64,000 bases of DNA, taken from Antrihabitans stalagmiti. Its GTDB lineage: Bacteria; Actinomycetota; Actinomycetes; Mycobacteriales; Mycobacteriaceae. The notes beneath the pieces were generated by a model. That model was not told the origin of the DNA, did no database searches, and was given only the letters and a program-made list of their open reading frames with translations. How positions within the stretch are numbered: position 1 is the stretch's first letter; the number at the start of each line of letters is the position of its first letter. Of the stretch, positions 42,920 to 52,383 are shown piece by piece. Location: NCBI RefSeq assembly GCF_016482825.1, contig NZ_JAEMNV010000003.1, forward strand, positions 558,001-622,000, read 5' to 3'. The position numbers and the translations under genes were made by a program.

Positions 42920-44479
42920 TCAGCCTTCGGCACTCACCCGGCGTGGCAGGTCGGCGGGCAGCGTGAAGTCGACGACGAACTCGCCGGATCCGGCTTCGTA
43001 GCGATTCTGCGGGTCGAAGCGTTCCGGGTGGAACGAGCCGAGTGTCGGGGAATGGGTTGTCACAGCCAGCTTTCCTGCGTCGATGTCGAACTGCAGCATG
43101 CGCTGAAAACCCGTCCGCCGCTCGCCCTCGACCTCGAAGTATTGGTAGTCCGAAAGTAGTTGCGTGACGGTTCGGCCGTCTCTACCGACGTTGTGGTCGA
43201 TGACAGTCGCTTGTCCGTCGATGTGGCCCGAGAGCACCATGAACACCGAATCGTAGGGCTTCACAAGCCGATTCCAGATCTGCGCGCCCGAACTCGCGTG
43301 GATGTCGCTGAATCCCATGTTTGGTTTGTCGCCGAACTCGTTCAAGTAGTAGTGCGTACCGATCACGGTGTTGTGATCGGGATGATCGTCGAGAACGCCT
43401 TCTGCCCAACGCATCACCTTGTCCGGCGGGTTGTAGCCGAGGTAAAGCATCAGAAACTTGGCGCCGGCAATGTCGATCAGGTCGTAGTGCGCCGAATTGT
43501 CCTCGTCGGTGAACGAATCACCCCAGTACGGGCGATCCTGGTAGCGCTGTGGCCCGAAGAATTCGTTGTACAACGCGTGGTTCTTCTCGTGCTCGCCAGG
43601 GATCATCCGACCGGCCGCGTTCCACAGGTTGTCGTGGTTACCCGGCAGCACGCCGTGCGGTATACCGGCGTCCTCCAGGATCTTCATCGACTCGCTGGCG
43701 ACTTCGAACTCTTTGCGCGCCGCATCTTCCGGGCGACCGGGCCGAATATGACTCTGCACGAGATCACCGGTGTGCATGGAGTACGCAACCTTGTATTTCT
43801 CGGCATTGTCGACGGTCCACTGCGTCATCGACTCGTACACCTCGGGATCGTCACGGCTGATGTACTGGGTGTCGGTGATGTGTTGCAAGGCGAAGTCGTA
43901 CGACTCGGGGTTGGCAAACTGCTCGTCCGGCACCGCGTTTCGCGTCTCGAAACCTTCATCGATACGCGGACTGTCGATCACAAGTACTGCCGCAGTGCCG
44001 CTTTCGAAGCGCTCCGACCCGGTGACCTTGGCGGACAGTTCGACCACGCCGCCTGGCGTGACCGGCGTAGCGGCCGCAACGGGTGTACCCCATGTCTGTG
44101 CCACCGCGTCCCAGACGTGCATCGCGATGTCGTTCCGATTGACCGACCGGCCACGCCACGACATGGTCGCAGCGTCGGTCCCGGGAGTGAACTTGACCGT
44201 GTAGCGCAGATAGGGGAACTCGTCGGTACCGGTGGTGGCGAGGGTCGACGCCGAGGTTTCGTCGAAGCCGATTCTGCTATCGGGAGCCGAGGTCTCGCTG
44301 ATCCCCGCGACCATCGTCGACGACAGCGGCGCAGGATCGGCAACCAGCCCGATGGCTGGTATCTCGACGGCAGGCTGCGGAATGGGATCGTCGCCGCCGC
44401 GCGCGAGGGTATCGGCACCGACGCTGTTCACGACAACGAACACCGCGACGATTCCGCCGGTCCGCCAGGTGCTCTTCAC
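42920..44479 (-). CDS. Secreted metallophosphoesterase
   Basis: The 519-residue protein has a signal peptide (1-25), a beta-sandwich-like N-terminal region with several Thr/Ser-rich strands (to about 185), and a calcineurin-type phosphoesterase domain: TDTQYISRDD, HTGDLVQ, PGNHDNLWN, GTHYYLN and SGHIDGQ supply the metal ligands. It should hydrolyse a phosphoester outside the membrane; the substrate is unknown. It is convergent with the AbiE-like pair and divergent from the Nit1C cluster. Confidence 0.85.
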   Translation of the reverse strand: MKSTWRTGGIVAVFVVVNSVGADTLARGGDDPIPQPAVEIPAIGLVADPAPLSSTMVAGISETSAPDSRIGFDETSASTLATTGTDEFPYLRYTVKFTPGTDAATMSWRGRSVNRNDIAMHVWDAVAQTWGTPVAAATPVTPGGVVELSAKVTGSERFESGTAAVLVIDSPRIDEGFETRNAVPDEQFANPESYDFALQHITDTQYISRDDPEVYESMTQWTVDNAEKYKVAYSMHTGDLVQSHIRPGRPEDAARKEFEVASESMKILEDAGIPHGVLPGNHDNLWNAAGRMIPGEHEKNHALYNEFFGPQRYQDRPYWGDSFTDEDNSAHYDLIDIAGAKFLMLYLGYNPPDKVMRWAEGVLDDHPDHNTVIGTHYYLNEFGDKPNMGFSDIHASSGAQIWNRLVKPYDSVFMVLSGHIDGQATVIDHNVGRDGRTVTQLLSDYQYFEVEGERRTGFQRMLQFDIDAGKLAVTTHSPTLGSFHPERFDPQNRYEAGSGEFVVDFTLPADLPRRVSAEG

Positions 44480-44886
44480 TCCTTCGAGCGTACCGGCGCA
44501 AATCCGGATTCGACTGATATGTCCGATCCGTATTTGTTCCGGACTCGGGTGTGAACGTCCGTTGCGTCGATGTTACGGCGGGCTGCGCACGCAAACCTCG
44601 GTCGTAAAACCGCTTTGGCTGGTCGCCAGGACTTGTGTTACACGGCGAATAACTCGACCTGTCGGCCGTCTACTGCGCAATCCTAACAAGCCACTAAATA
44701 CGTTGCAGCACAACATGATTCAACAACTCGACGACCGCACAACCCGTGAGCTTTCCGTCATCTGCACTTGTTCCCAATGTGACCAGACGGCAATACGCGA
44801 GGCGTGAAATTTAGCAATCAGGGCAAGGTTGCCCACTCCCCGCTTCCCAGACCTTCAGCTACATCGCATCGTTCCAGGAGGAACCA
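44480..44886. promoter_or_regulatory. Divergent promoter region of the Nit1C cluster and phosphoesterase, 407 bases
   Basis: No gene is seen. The region is relatively AT-rich around 44630-44820 and ends in CAGGAGGAACCA before the GTG at 44887. It must carry the cluster promoter. Nitrogen control would be expected, but I could not find a clear GlnR box (paired GTnAC and GAAAC elements). Confidence 0.5.
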
Positions 44887-45450
44887 GTGTCCGCACCGAC
44901 GACCACCACAACCACACCCACCGCCCTCGCCGAGATCGAGCAGGCCATCGAAGCGAACATCACGAAGTCGCTCGCCGAGATTCCGCACCCGTCGCTGCCG
45001 AAGGGCACCAACATCTACGGGTCGACGAAGATCTTCCCCGACTACAAGGCGGAGTCGGGCGAAAGCTACTTCACCCTCGTGCACGGCATTGCACACGAAT
45101 CGTCGGTGAGCTTCGTCGCGGTACTGCAGGCCACCCGCGCGCTGCGCAAAGGCTTCGAGTCGGCGATCTACTTCTACGGACCCGGCGCTATCAACGCCAT
45201 CGCCAACCGCGGCTTCCCGACCACGGGCGACAGCGGCTTTCCTGGCGAGCAGAACATCAACGACGCACTCGCCGCATTTATCAAGGAAGGCGGCAAGGTG
45301 TTCGCCTGCCGCTTCGGCTTGGCATTACACGGCGCACGCGAAGAAGACTTGATCGAGGGCGTCATCCCGGCGCATCCGCTCGACGTACAGGACGCGTTGA
45401 TCCACTACGCACGCAAGGGCGCGATCATCAACTCCACCTATCAGGTCTGA
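44887..45450 (+). CDS. MSMEG_0572-family nitrogen starvation protein (Nit1C cluster, NitB-like)
   Basis: GTG start after AGGAGG. The 187-residue protein has a Thr-rich start, then a conserved globular domain (PKGTNIYGSTKIFPDYK; LVHGIAHESSVSFVAVLQATRALRKGF; AIYFYGPGAI) resembling the DsrE/peroxiredoxin-like small-protein fold. It is the usual first gene of Nit1C clusters. Its biochemical role is unknown; in M. smegmatis the family is induced by nitrogen starvation. It starts the operon that runs to at least 53180. Confidence 0.85.
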   Translation: MSAPTTTTTTPTALAEIEQAIEANITKSLAEIPHPSLPKGTNIYGSTKIFPDYKAESGESYFTLVHGIAHESSVSFVAVLQATRALRKGFESAIYFYGPGAINAIANRGFPTTGDSGFPGEQNINDALAAFIKEGGKVFACRFGLALHGAREEDLIEGVIPAHPLDVQDALIHYARKGAIINSTYQV

Positions 45451-45462
45451 GGTCGGACCGAT

Positions 45463-46524
45463 ATGAGCGACGTGTCGACGCGAGTAGACATTGCACTACT
45501 CGGTATTCGTGGCGGTTCGACTCCGGTGCACCGTCGTTCGGGCGCTGGACCGAGCGACGACGGGCATGTGCTGATCGGGGGATTCGGTGCAGCACTGCCG
45601 ATTCGATCCGACAGCCCCTACTCCCTTGCCGGCAACAAACTGCTCCTCGACGGCGCTGATATCGGGATGGAAATCGAGCCGATCGGTCGTCCGAAGTTCT
45701 ACGACCTGCAGACGGCAGACGGAGTTTCCTACGAGAAGATCGCGAAACTGCACGGCTCGAATGTTCTTGCCACGACGGTTGTGCAGACGTGCATCCGCTA
45801 CGGCGAGGACGAGCGGTGCAGGTTCTGCTCGATCGAGGCGTCGCTGGCGGCGGGATCCACCATTGCGGTCAAACGCCCCGACCAGTTGGCGGAGGTTGCC
45901 GAGGCAGCGGTCCGGCTCGACGGTGTCACGCAGCTGGTCATGACAACGGGGACGTCGGCGGCCAAGGATCGTGGCGCGCGGCATCTGGCGCGCTGCGTCC
46001 GAGCAGTCAAAGCGGTTGTGCCGCAGCTACCTATCCAAGTTCAATGCGAACCGCCCGGTGATCTGGCCACCATTTCCGAGCTGCGCGAGGCGGGTGCCGA
46101 TGCCATCGGCATCCATGTCGAGTCGCTCGACGACGACGTCCGCCGACAGTGGATGCCGGGTAAGGCGACAGTCCCGATGAGCGAATATCGCGCTGCGTGG
46201 GCGGAAGCCGTTCGGGTGTTCGGACGCAACCAGGTGTCGACGTATCTCCTTGTCGGTCTCGGCGAGGATCCGGACGAGCTGGCTTCCGGTGCAGCGGAAC
46301 TCATCGACATGGGTGTCTACCCGTTCGTCGTTCCGTTTCGTCCGCTTGGCGGCACCCTCGCTGTCGACGTCGATCATGCGTCGGCACCCAACAGGGATGT
46401 GCTCGAAGACGTGACAAGGCGGGTGGCCAAGGAGTTGCAACACGCCGGAATGCTCGGCTCCGATCAGCGAGCGGGTTGCGCTGCATGCGGTGCCTGCAGC
46501 GTCCTTTCGAGCGCAGGAGGCTGA
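45463..46524 (+). CDS. MSMEG_0568-family radical SAM protein (Nit1C cluster)
   Basis: The 353-residue protein has Cys residues CIRYGEDERCRFC, a family-specific spacing (C-x8-C-x2-C) for the [4Fe-4S] cluster that cleaves S-adenosylmethionine. Later radical SAM features are MTTGTS and IQVQCEPP, with a C-terminal GCAACGACS that may bind an additional metal or cluster. The reaction is unknown. It lies 12 bases after the MSMEG_0572-family gene, and the next gene follows one base after its stop. Confidence 0.88.
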   Translation: MSDVSTRVDIALLGIRGGSTPVHRRSGAGPSDDGHVLIGGFGAALPIRSDSPYSLAGNKLLLDGADIGMEIEPIGRPKFYDLQTADGVSYEKIAKLHGSNVLATTVVQTCIRYGEDERCRFCSIEASLAAGSTIAVKRPDQLAEVAEAAVRLDGVTQLVMTTGTSAAKDRGARHLARCVRAVKAVVPQLPIQVQCEPPGDLATISELREAGADAIGIHVESLDDDVRRQWMPGKATVPMSEYRAAWAEAVRVFGRNQVSTYLLVGLGEDPDELASGAAELIDMGVYPFVVPFRPLGGTLAVDVDHASAPNRDVLEDVTRRVAKELQHAGMLGSDQRAGCAACGACSVLSSAGG

Positions 46525-46525
46525 C

Positions 46526-47935
46526 ATGACGATCACAACCGCCGATTTCAGTGTGCTGACGGGGCCGGCACGCACCTCCCACGATGCGCCCGGCTATCTG
46601 ATTCGAGTGGCGGGGGCTCGTGAGTCCGCGGCCTACCGCACGCTGCGGCACGAGTCGTTCGTCGCGCAGCAGCAACTGTTTTCGGGCAGTGATGCCGACG
46701 ACATCGACGACGATCCCCGGACCCGGGTGCTCGTGGCGGTGGCGCACGACGGAACTGTGCTCGGCGGGGTCAGGTTGGCACCCGCGACTGCCGTCGACCT
46801 CGGTTGGTGGACGGGCAGCCGACTCGTCGTCGACGAGGGGCGGCGTAAGGGAACCGTCGGTCCAGCGTTGGTACAGGCAGCGTGCGCCTATGCAGAGTCC
46901 AATCACGTGTTGCGTTTCGAGGCGACCGTTGCCCTGCGGTACGAGGGTATGTTCACCCGGCTCGGGTGGGTGCGGCTCGGCGATGTCGAGATCGCCAGGG
47001 CGCCGCACGTGCATATGCGCTGGCCGATCGACCGCGTCGAACGAATCGTCGCCGCCACCAAAGCGCTACTGGCCGGCGTGCTCGCACCGCTGCGTGAGCA
47101 GTCGACGGCATTGGGTGGCAACGGTTTCAGAGGTGACGATGGTGCACCGGTACCAGGTACCGACCTGATCGCGGCATGTGACGCCATCATTCCGTCGATG
47201 GTGCAGCGCGATCCGGAATGGGCAGGGTGGTGCGCCGCCCTGGTCAATCTGAACGATCTCTCGGCGATGGGCGCCGAACCTGTCGGCCTGCTCGACGCGG
47301 TCGGTGCGCCCAACCACTCGATCCTGACGAGAGTTGTGCGCGGACTTGCCAAGGCCAGCGCGACCTGGGGAGTCCCGGTGCTCGGCGGTCACACGCAATT
47401 GGGCGTTCCGGCAGCGCTTTCCGTCACAGCTCTCGGTCGTACCGCGAATCCCGTTCGTGGCGGCGGCGGCAAACTCGGCGACGAGCTACGGCTCACGGCC
47501 GACCTCGACGGGGGCTGGCGGCCGGGATATCAAGGTCAGCAGTGGGATTCGACGTCGACGCGGTCCAGCGTGGAGTTGCGGGCAATGGGACGTTTCGTAG
47601 CCGACACCGCACCGCACGCCGCCAAGGACGTCAGCATGGCCGGATTGGCAGGCACCACAGGGATGCTCGCTGAGGCGAGTGGACTCGGCGCCGAACTCGA
47701 GGTTGCACGGATACCGCGGCCGACCGATGCCACCCTCGGCGAATGGATCACCTGCTTTCCCGGGTTCGCCATGATCACAGCAGACCGGCCGGGCGCTCGG
47801 GTAGCGCCTGCCGGACCGGCCCACAGCGCAGTATGCGGCCGCCTCACCACAACGCCAGGAGTCAGCCTCCGCTGGCCCGATGGCGCAACGACATTCGCGG
47901 TGCACAGCACCGTTACTGGATTGGGAGCATCATGA
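46526..47935 (+). CDS. MSMEG_0567/sll0787-family fusion: GNAT acyltransferase plus AIR synthase-like domain
   Basis: ATG 46526 follows GGAGG; the frame is open further upstream in the previous gene. Residues 1-165 form a GNAT domain (VAVAHDGTVLGGVRLAPAT, GRRKGTVGPALVQAACAYAE). Residues 170-469 are an ATP-grasp-like PurM/AIR synthase relative (NDLSAMGAEPVGLLDAVG; VLGGHTQLG; GTTGMLAEASG). In many other bacteria these are two genes; here they are fused. The stop overlaps the nitrilase ATG. An acyl- or phosphoryl-transfer step on a nitrogen compound is likely, but the substrate is unknown. Confidence 0.87.
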   Translation: MTITTADFSVLTGPARTSHDAPGYLIRVAGARESAAYRTLRHESFVAQQQLFSGSDADDIDDDPRTRVLVAVAHDGTVLGGVRLAPATAVDLGWWTGSRLVVDEGRRKGTVGPALVQAACAYAESNHVLRFEATVALRYEGMFTRLGWVRLGDVEIARAPHVHMRWPIDRVERIVAATKALLAGVLAPLREQSTALGGNGFRGDDGAPVPGTDLIAACDAIIPSMVQRDPEWAGWCAALVNLNDLSAMGAEPVGLLDAVGAPNHSILTRVVRGLAKASATWGVPVLGGHTQLGVPAALSVTALGRTANPVRGGGGKLGDELRLTADLDGGWRPGYQGQQWDSTSTRSSVELRAMGRFVADTAPHAAKDVSMAGLAGTTGMLAEASGLGAELEVARIPRPTDATLGEWITCFPGFAMITADRPGARVAPAGPAHSAVCGRLTTTPGVSLRWPDGATTFAVHSTVTGLGAS

Positions 47936-48858
47936 AAAACGTCACGATATCGGTGGCGGCCGCCGAATTCGGCCGCGACATGGAGGCGGGATACCGCACC
48001 ATCGCCAATCTCGTTGCTACAGCGCGGGAACGCGGCAGCCAACTGTTGGTCCTTCCCGAAGCCTGCCTCGGCGGATACCTGCCGAGCCTCGGCGGCGGGG
48101 ACGAGAGCGACGAGGCAAAGGCACGTCGGCTTCGAAGCCTGCCACCTGCACTCGAATTGGACGGCCCCGAACTGCGCCGGGTGATCGACATGGCAGGCGA
48201 CCTGGTGATCACACTGGGGTTCTGTGAAGCAGACGGCGACGTGCGATACAACACCGCCGTCACATTGAGCGGCGACGGCATCCTCGGTTCCTACCGCAAG
48301 GTGCATCAGCCACTCGGCGAAAACCTCTGTTACGCAGCGGGAGACACCTATCGAGCCTTCGACACTCCGGTGGGCCGGATGGGTATGCAGATCTGCTACG
48401 ACAAGGCCTTCCCCGAGGCAGCACGGTTGCTTGCGCTCGACGGCGCAGAGATCGTCACATCGCTGTCGGCCTGGCCGACGTCGCGCACTGCGACGGTCGA
48501 GAATCTGGAAGACGACCGCTGGAAGCAGCGCTTCGACATCTTCGATCGGGCACGGGCTGTCGAAAACCAGATCGTGTGGGTTGCCGCGAATCAGGCAGGG
48601 ACATTCGGATCGCTACGGTTCGTGTGCAGCGCGAAGATCGTCGGGCCGGGTGGCGAGATCCTCGCTACGACAGGAGTCGAACCCGGACTTGCCACTGCGA
48701 CAGTCGATGTGGCGGAAGTCCTCGGCCTCGCCCGCGGTGGCGGCATGTACAACCTCCGTGATCGCCGACCCGACCTCTACCACGACGTGATCGCCGAATT
48801 CGGCGTCGTCGGCCAACCCGGGATCCCGAACGAGGTTCTGGAGACCGTCAATGCCTGA
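47932..48858 (+). CDS. nitC: Nit1-type nitrilase (carbon-nitrogen hydrolase)
   Basis: ATG 47932 overlaps the preceding stop (ATGA); an apparent longer frame upstream is a shadow. The 308-residue protein has the complete nitrilase triad: Glu43 (LPEACLGGY), Lys123 (YRKVHQP) and Cys155 (ICYDKAFPE). It should hydrolyse a nitrile or amide. In Pseudomonas fluorescens the orthologous cluster has been genetically linked to growth on cyanide. Within the operon it precedes the MSMEG_0570-family gene with an 8-base overlap. Confidence 0.92.
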   Translation: MKNVTISVAAAEFGRDMEAGYRTIANLVATARERGSQLLVLPEACLGGYLPSLGGGDESDEAKARRLRSLPPALELDGPELRRVIDMAGDLVITLGFCEADGDVRYNTAVTLSGDGILGSYRKVHQPLGENLCYAAGDTYRAFDTPVGRMGMQICYDKAFPEAARLLALDGAEIVTSLSAWPTSRTATVENLEDDRWKQRFDIFDRARAVENQIVWVAANQAGTFGSLRFVCSAKIVGPGGEILATTGVEPGLATATVDVAEVLGLARGGGMYNLRDRRPDLYHDVIAEFGVVGQPGIPNEVLETVNA

Positions 48859-49171
48859 GATGACGTTTGTCGTGCAGTGGCCCGGCGGTCGCACCCAATC
48901 CTGCTACTCGCCGTCGCTCGTGATGCACGACTACCTCGAGGTCGGAAGAAGCTATTCGACAACAGAATTCGTTCGTCGCGCCGCGCAGGCGCTGAACGAG
49001 GCGAGCGAACGGGTACGCGCGAAGTACGGCGTGTACTGCACGTCGGCGCTGGCGCAACTCGACGAGATCCACGCGGCAGAACGGGTTTCGGAGCCCGGCG
49101 ACGTGCTCGTTCTGTCGATGACCGGACAACTTCCCACGGATGCAACTTCGCTGAACGGAATCGCACGATGA
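48851..49171 (+). CDS. MSMEG_0570-family nitrogen starvation protein (Nit1C cluster)
   Basis: This 106-residue protein starts within the nitrilase end (ATGCCTGA). Recognisable phrases are MTFVVQWPGGRTQSCYSPS, VMHDYLEVGRSY and ALNEASERVRAKYG. It is small, soluble and without catalytic residues I can name. It is a constant member of Nit1C clusters; the role is unknown. It overlaps the oxidoreductase start by ATGA. Confidence 0.87.
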   Translation: MPEMTFVVQWPGGRTQSCYSPSLVMHDYLEVGRSYSTTEFVRRAAQALNEASERVRAKYGVYCTSALAQLDEIHAAERVSEPGDVLVLSMTGQLPTDATSLNGIAR

Positions 49172-50412
49172 CACAACATCATGAGGTCGTCGTGATCGGC
49201 GGCGGCCAGGCCGGGCTGTCGATCAGCTGGCATCTGACGCGGCGTGGTGTCGACCACGTGGTACTCGAACGCGACACCATCGCCCACGAGTGGCTCGACA
49301 GCCGTTGGGACAACTTCACTTTGGTCACCCCGAACTGGCAGTGCGCACTTCCCGGCTACTCCTACGCAGGCGACGATCCGCACGGGTTTATGAAGCGCCA
49401 GCAGGTGTACGAGTTCGTGCGCGGCTATGCGTCGAGTTTCGATGCTCCGGTTCGTGAAGGCGTTGCGGTGACGTCGGTCCGGCAGTCGATGCACGGCGGC
49501 TACGAGCTCGATACGACGGCTGGCACGCTGCATGCCGGTCAGGTCGTCGTCGCGGTTGGTGGCTATCACATACCGACCATTCCGCGTTTCGCCGAGAAGC
49601 TACCCGCAACGATCCAGCAGTTGCATTCGTCGCAATATCGCTGCAGCGCAGACCTTCCCGTCGGTGATGTGATGGTCGTCGGGACCGGACAATCCGGCGC
49701 CCAGATCGCGGAGGACCTGCACCTCGATGGCCGAAAGGTCCATCTGGTTGCGGGCAACGCACCCCGGGTTGCGCGCTTCTATCGTGGTCGGGACTGCGTA
49801 GCGTGGCTACAGGACATGGGGCACTACGACGTACCGATCGACGATCAACCGGGCGGATTGGGCAAGCGTGAGAACACAAATCACTATGTGACAGGTCGTG
49901 ACGGTGGCCGCGATATCGATCTGCGTCAGTTCGCGCTAGAGGGGATGTCGCTCTACGGCAGGATGATCGATGTAGTGGACGGCACGATGACGTTTGCCCC
50001 GACACTGGAAGCGTCGCTCGACGCTGCCGACGCCGTCGCGGAAAGTATCAAAGATTCGATCGACGCCTACATCGAGCGCGAGGGTATCGATGCACCCCTC
50101 GAAGCGAGGTACGTCCCTGTGTGGCGTCCCGAACACGAGCAGACCGAACTGGACCTTGCAGCGTCGAACATCGGCTCGATCGTGTGGTCGGTCGGCTTCC
50201 GGACCGACTACGGCTGGCTTCGTGTCGGTGTATTCGACGGCGAGGGGCATCCGTGCCACAACCGCGGGGTGACCGCGGTGCAGGGTCTCTTCTTCCTCGG
50301 TCTGCCCTGGCAACACACCTGGGGGTCAGGCAGATTCGCCGCGGTTGCTCGCGACGCGGAGTTTCTCGCGGATCGTATCGGCGTTCGGGTACGCGACACG
50401 GCCGCGGCGTAG
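49168..50412 (+). CDS. MSMEG_0569-family flavin-dependent oxidoreductase (Nit1C cluster)
   Basis: The 414-residue protein has the FAD dinucleotide-binding motif VVVIGGGQAGLSISWHL at 7-23, a second Rossmann motif MVVGTGQSGAQIAEDL near 170-185, and the flavin-monooxygenase-like arrangement (WDNFTLVTPNW; GLPWQHTWGSGRF at the end). It probably oxidises or hydroxylates a nitrogen compound with NAD(P)H and O2. ATG overlaps the previous stop. The Nit1C oxidoreductase is considered part of the cyanide-use pathway. Confidence 0.88.
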   Translation: MTQHHEVVVIGGGQAGLSISWHLTRRGVDHVVLERDTIAHEWLDSRWDNFTLVTPNWQCALPGYSYAGDDPHGFMKRQQVYEFVRGYASSFDAPVREGVAVTSVRQSMHGGYELDTTAGTLHAGQVVVAVGGYHIPTIPRFAEKLPATIQQLHSSQYRCSADLPVGDVMVVGTGQSGAQIAEDLHLDGRKVHLVAGNAPRVARFYRGRDCVAWLQDMGHYDVPIDDQPGGLGKRENTNHYVTGRDGGRDIDLRQFALEGMSLYGRMIDVVDGTMTFAPTLEASLDAADAVAESIKDSIDAYIEREGIDAPLEARYVPVWRPEHEQTELDLAASNIGSIVWSVGFRTDYGWLRVGVFDGEGHPCHNRGVTAVQGLFFLGLPWQHTWGSGRFAAVARDAEFLADRIGVRVRDTAAA

Positions 50413-50421
50413 GGGATTCGC

Positions 50422-51273
50422 GTGGGGACAACTCGGATTGCGGCGCTGGCAGGACATTTCGGCCCGGACATCGGCCGGGCGTTGGAGAAACTCGGCGGCA
50501 TCCTCGAGCGGCTCGCCGCCGAAGAGGTCGATCTCCTCGTGCTGCCGGACGCGACCCTCGGTGGGTACATCGGCGATCTGCGCAACCCCGATCCCGCGTC
50601 GATACCGCCCGCTATCGATCCGTACGGACCCGAGATCCGGATGCTCTGCTCATGGGCGCGGGACATGACCGTCTGCATCGGATTCACCGAGTCGGCCGGG
50701 GGTCTGCGCTACAACGCCGCGACCTGTCTCACCGGTGACGGGATCCTCGGTCACCACCGCAAGGTGCACCAGCCTGCAGGCGAACATCTCGCGTACGCAG
50801 CGGGTTCGGGGTTCACAGCTTTCGATACGCCGGTCGGCCGAATGGGAATGCTGATCGACTACGACAAAACGTTTCCCGAGTCTGCAAGAACGCTGGCACT
50901 GGACGGCGCGACCACCATCGCTGCGCTGTCGGCGTGGCCGGCGAGCGTCACCGATCGCGCATCGAGGATGCCGAACGATCGGCAGGCGCGGTTGTTCGAC
51001 CTGTACGACATGGCCCGCGCAGCAGAGAACCAAGTGGTGTTGGCGTCGTCGAATCAGACCGGAGTGACCGGCTCGTTGCGGTTTCTCGGCCAGGCGAAGG
51101 TGGTCGGTCCTGGTGGTGACGTTCTTGCGAAGACCTGGTCGAAAGGTGGTCTCGCAGTTGCGGATATCGACATCGAGCGAGAAGTCGAGCGCGCGCGCCG
51201 CGTGTTGCGTCATCTCGAGGAACGACGCGTCGACACCTATCACAACCTGCTGGACGAGAAGGCAGCCCGTTGA
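50422..51273 (+). CDS. Nitrilase-superfamily paralogue lacking catalytic Cys and Glu (pseudo-nitrilase)
   Basis: The 283-residue protein is clearly related to the active Nit1 nitrilase in the same operon: LPDATLGGY, HHRKVHQPAGEHLAYAAG, AFDTPVGRMGM, PESARTLALDGA. But the nucleophile position is Asp146 (LIDYDKTFPE instead of ICYDKAFPE) and the general-base Glu is Asp43; only Lys114 remains. The codons are unambiguous (GAC, GAC). GTG start, AGGGG upstream. It is therefore unlikely to be a normal nitrilase. A regulatory or structural partner that forms mixed oligomers with the active subunit is my inference. Confidence 0.87.
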   Translation: MGTTRIAALAGHFGPDIGRALEKLGGILERLAAEEVDLLVLPDATLGGYIGDLRNPDPASIPPAIDPYGPEIRMLCSWARDMTVCIGFTESAGGLRYNAATCLTGDGILGHHRKVHQPAGEHLAYAAGSGFTAFDTPVGRMGMLIDYDKTFPESARTLALDGATTIAALSAWPASVTDRASRMPNDRQARLFDLYDMARAAENQVVLASSNQTGVTGSLRFLGQAKVVGPGGDVLAKTWSKGGLAVADIDIEREVERARRVLRHLEERRVDTYHNLLDEKAAR

Positions 51274-52370
51274 TGCGGATCGCTCTACTGACCTACTCGA
51301 CGAAACCCCGTGGTGGCGTGGTTCATACGCTGAATCTGGCCGAGGCGCTGAGCCGTGCGGGTGCCGATGTGACGGTGTGGAGTTTGGCGCGTGGCGGCGA
51401 CGTCGGCTTCTTTCGCGAGGTCGGGCACGGCGTGCGGACGGAGCTCGTTCGGTTCGAACCCATCGACTCCGAGACGGTCGGTGAGCGGATCCTGCGTTCT
51501 ATCAGATTGCTGCGCAACGCGTTTCAAGAAGAGAGTTACGACATCGTCCACGCGCAGGACTGCATCAGCGCCAATGCGGTGGGACGCTGCATCCGTACCA
51601 TCCACCACCTCGATCAATTCACCACACCTGAGCTGATCGCCTGCCACGAACGTGCGATCACAACGCCGTATGCGCGGATCTGCGTGTCTGCGGCAGTCGC
51701 GGAGGAGGTGCGGCAAGGGTGGGGATTCGACGCGACGGTGATTCCGAACGGCGTCGACTCCGCCAAGTTCGCCGCAGCGGCGGGCGCGGATCCCGTTGCG
51801 GTGCAGAAGCGGTCGGCATGGCAGTCGAAACTCGGCAGGTACGTCTTGGCGGTCGGTGGCATCGAGCCACGCAAGGGCAGCATCGACCTGCTCGACGCGT
51901 TCGCGCAGCTGTCTCCGCACGTGCCCGACCTCACCCTCGTCTTCGCCGGTGGTGAGACGTTGTTCGACTACCGGGACTATCGAGCGCGGTTCGAGCAACG
52001 CGCAGCCGACCTGGGCATCCAACCGATCGTGCTGGGTGCAGTGGCCGACGACGAGTTGCCAGCCCTCGTTGCGGGAGCCGCGGTACTGCCGTTCTTCTCG
52101 ACGAAGGAGGGTTTCGGTCTCGCTGCGATGGAAGCGCTCGCGGCAGGTGTCCCCGTTGTCGCGCGTGATCTGCCCGTTCTACGGGAGGTGTTCGGCGACG
52201 CCGTCGATTACGTCGCCGAGATCGACGACATGGCGACCGCCTTACGTGGCGCGCTGCAGCCCGATCCGAGCAGACAACAGCGTGGACGGGCACTCGCCGA
52301 GCGCTTCAGCTGGGACGACGCAGCGGCGGCACACCTGCAGTTCTACGCGGCGAGCGTCGCCATTCACTAG
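51273..52370 (+). CDS. MSMEG_0565-family GT4 glycosyltransferase (Nit1C cluster)
   Basis: ATG 51273 shares its A with the previous stop (TGATG). The 365-residue protein has the GT-B fold: N-terminal STKPRGGVVHTLNLAEAL, the middle AVGGIEPRKGSIDLLDAF, and the donor-binding EGFGLAAMEALAAGVPVVARD with its EX7E motif. It should transfer a sugar from a nucleotide donor. A glycosyltransferase in a nitrilase operon is a known but unexplained feature of the actinobacterial form of the cluster. Confidence 0.87.
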   Translation: MRIALLTYSTKPRGGVVHTLNLAEALSRAGADVTVWSLARGGDVGFFREVGHGVRTELVRFEPIDSETVGERILRSIRLLRNAFQEESYDIVHAQDCISANAVGRCIRTIHHLDQFTTPELIACHERAITTPYARICVSAAVAEEVRQGWGFDATVIPNGVDSAKFAAAAGADPVAVQKRSAWQSKLGRYVLAVGGIEPRKGSIDLLDAFAQLSPHVPDLTLVFAGGETLFDYRDYRARFEQRAADLGIQPIVLGAVADDELPALVAGAAVLPFFSTKEGFGLAAMEALAAGVPVVARDLPVLREVFGDAVDYVAEIDDMATALRGALQPDPSRQQRGRALAERFSWDDAAAAHLQFYAASVAIH

Positions 52371-52383
52371 TGTTGGTTGTCTG

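Noticed and set aside
44600-44880. GlnR-binding site upstream of the Nit1C cluster
   Set aside because: The best candidate, GTTAC with ATAAC downstream, has the wrong spacing and lacks the GAAAC element. Nitrogen control remains plausible but is not shown by sequence.
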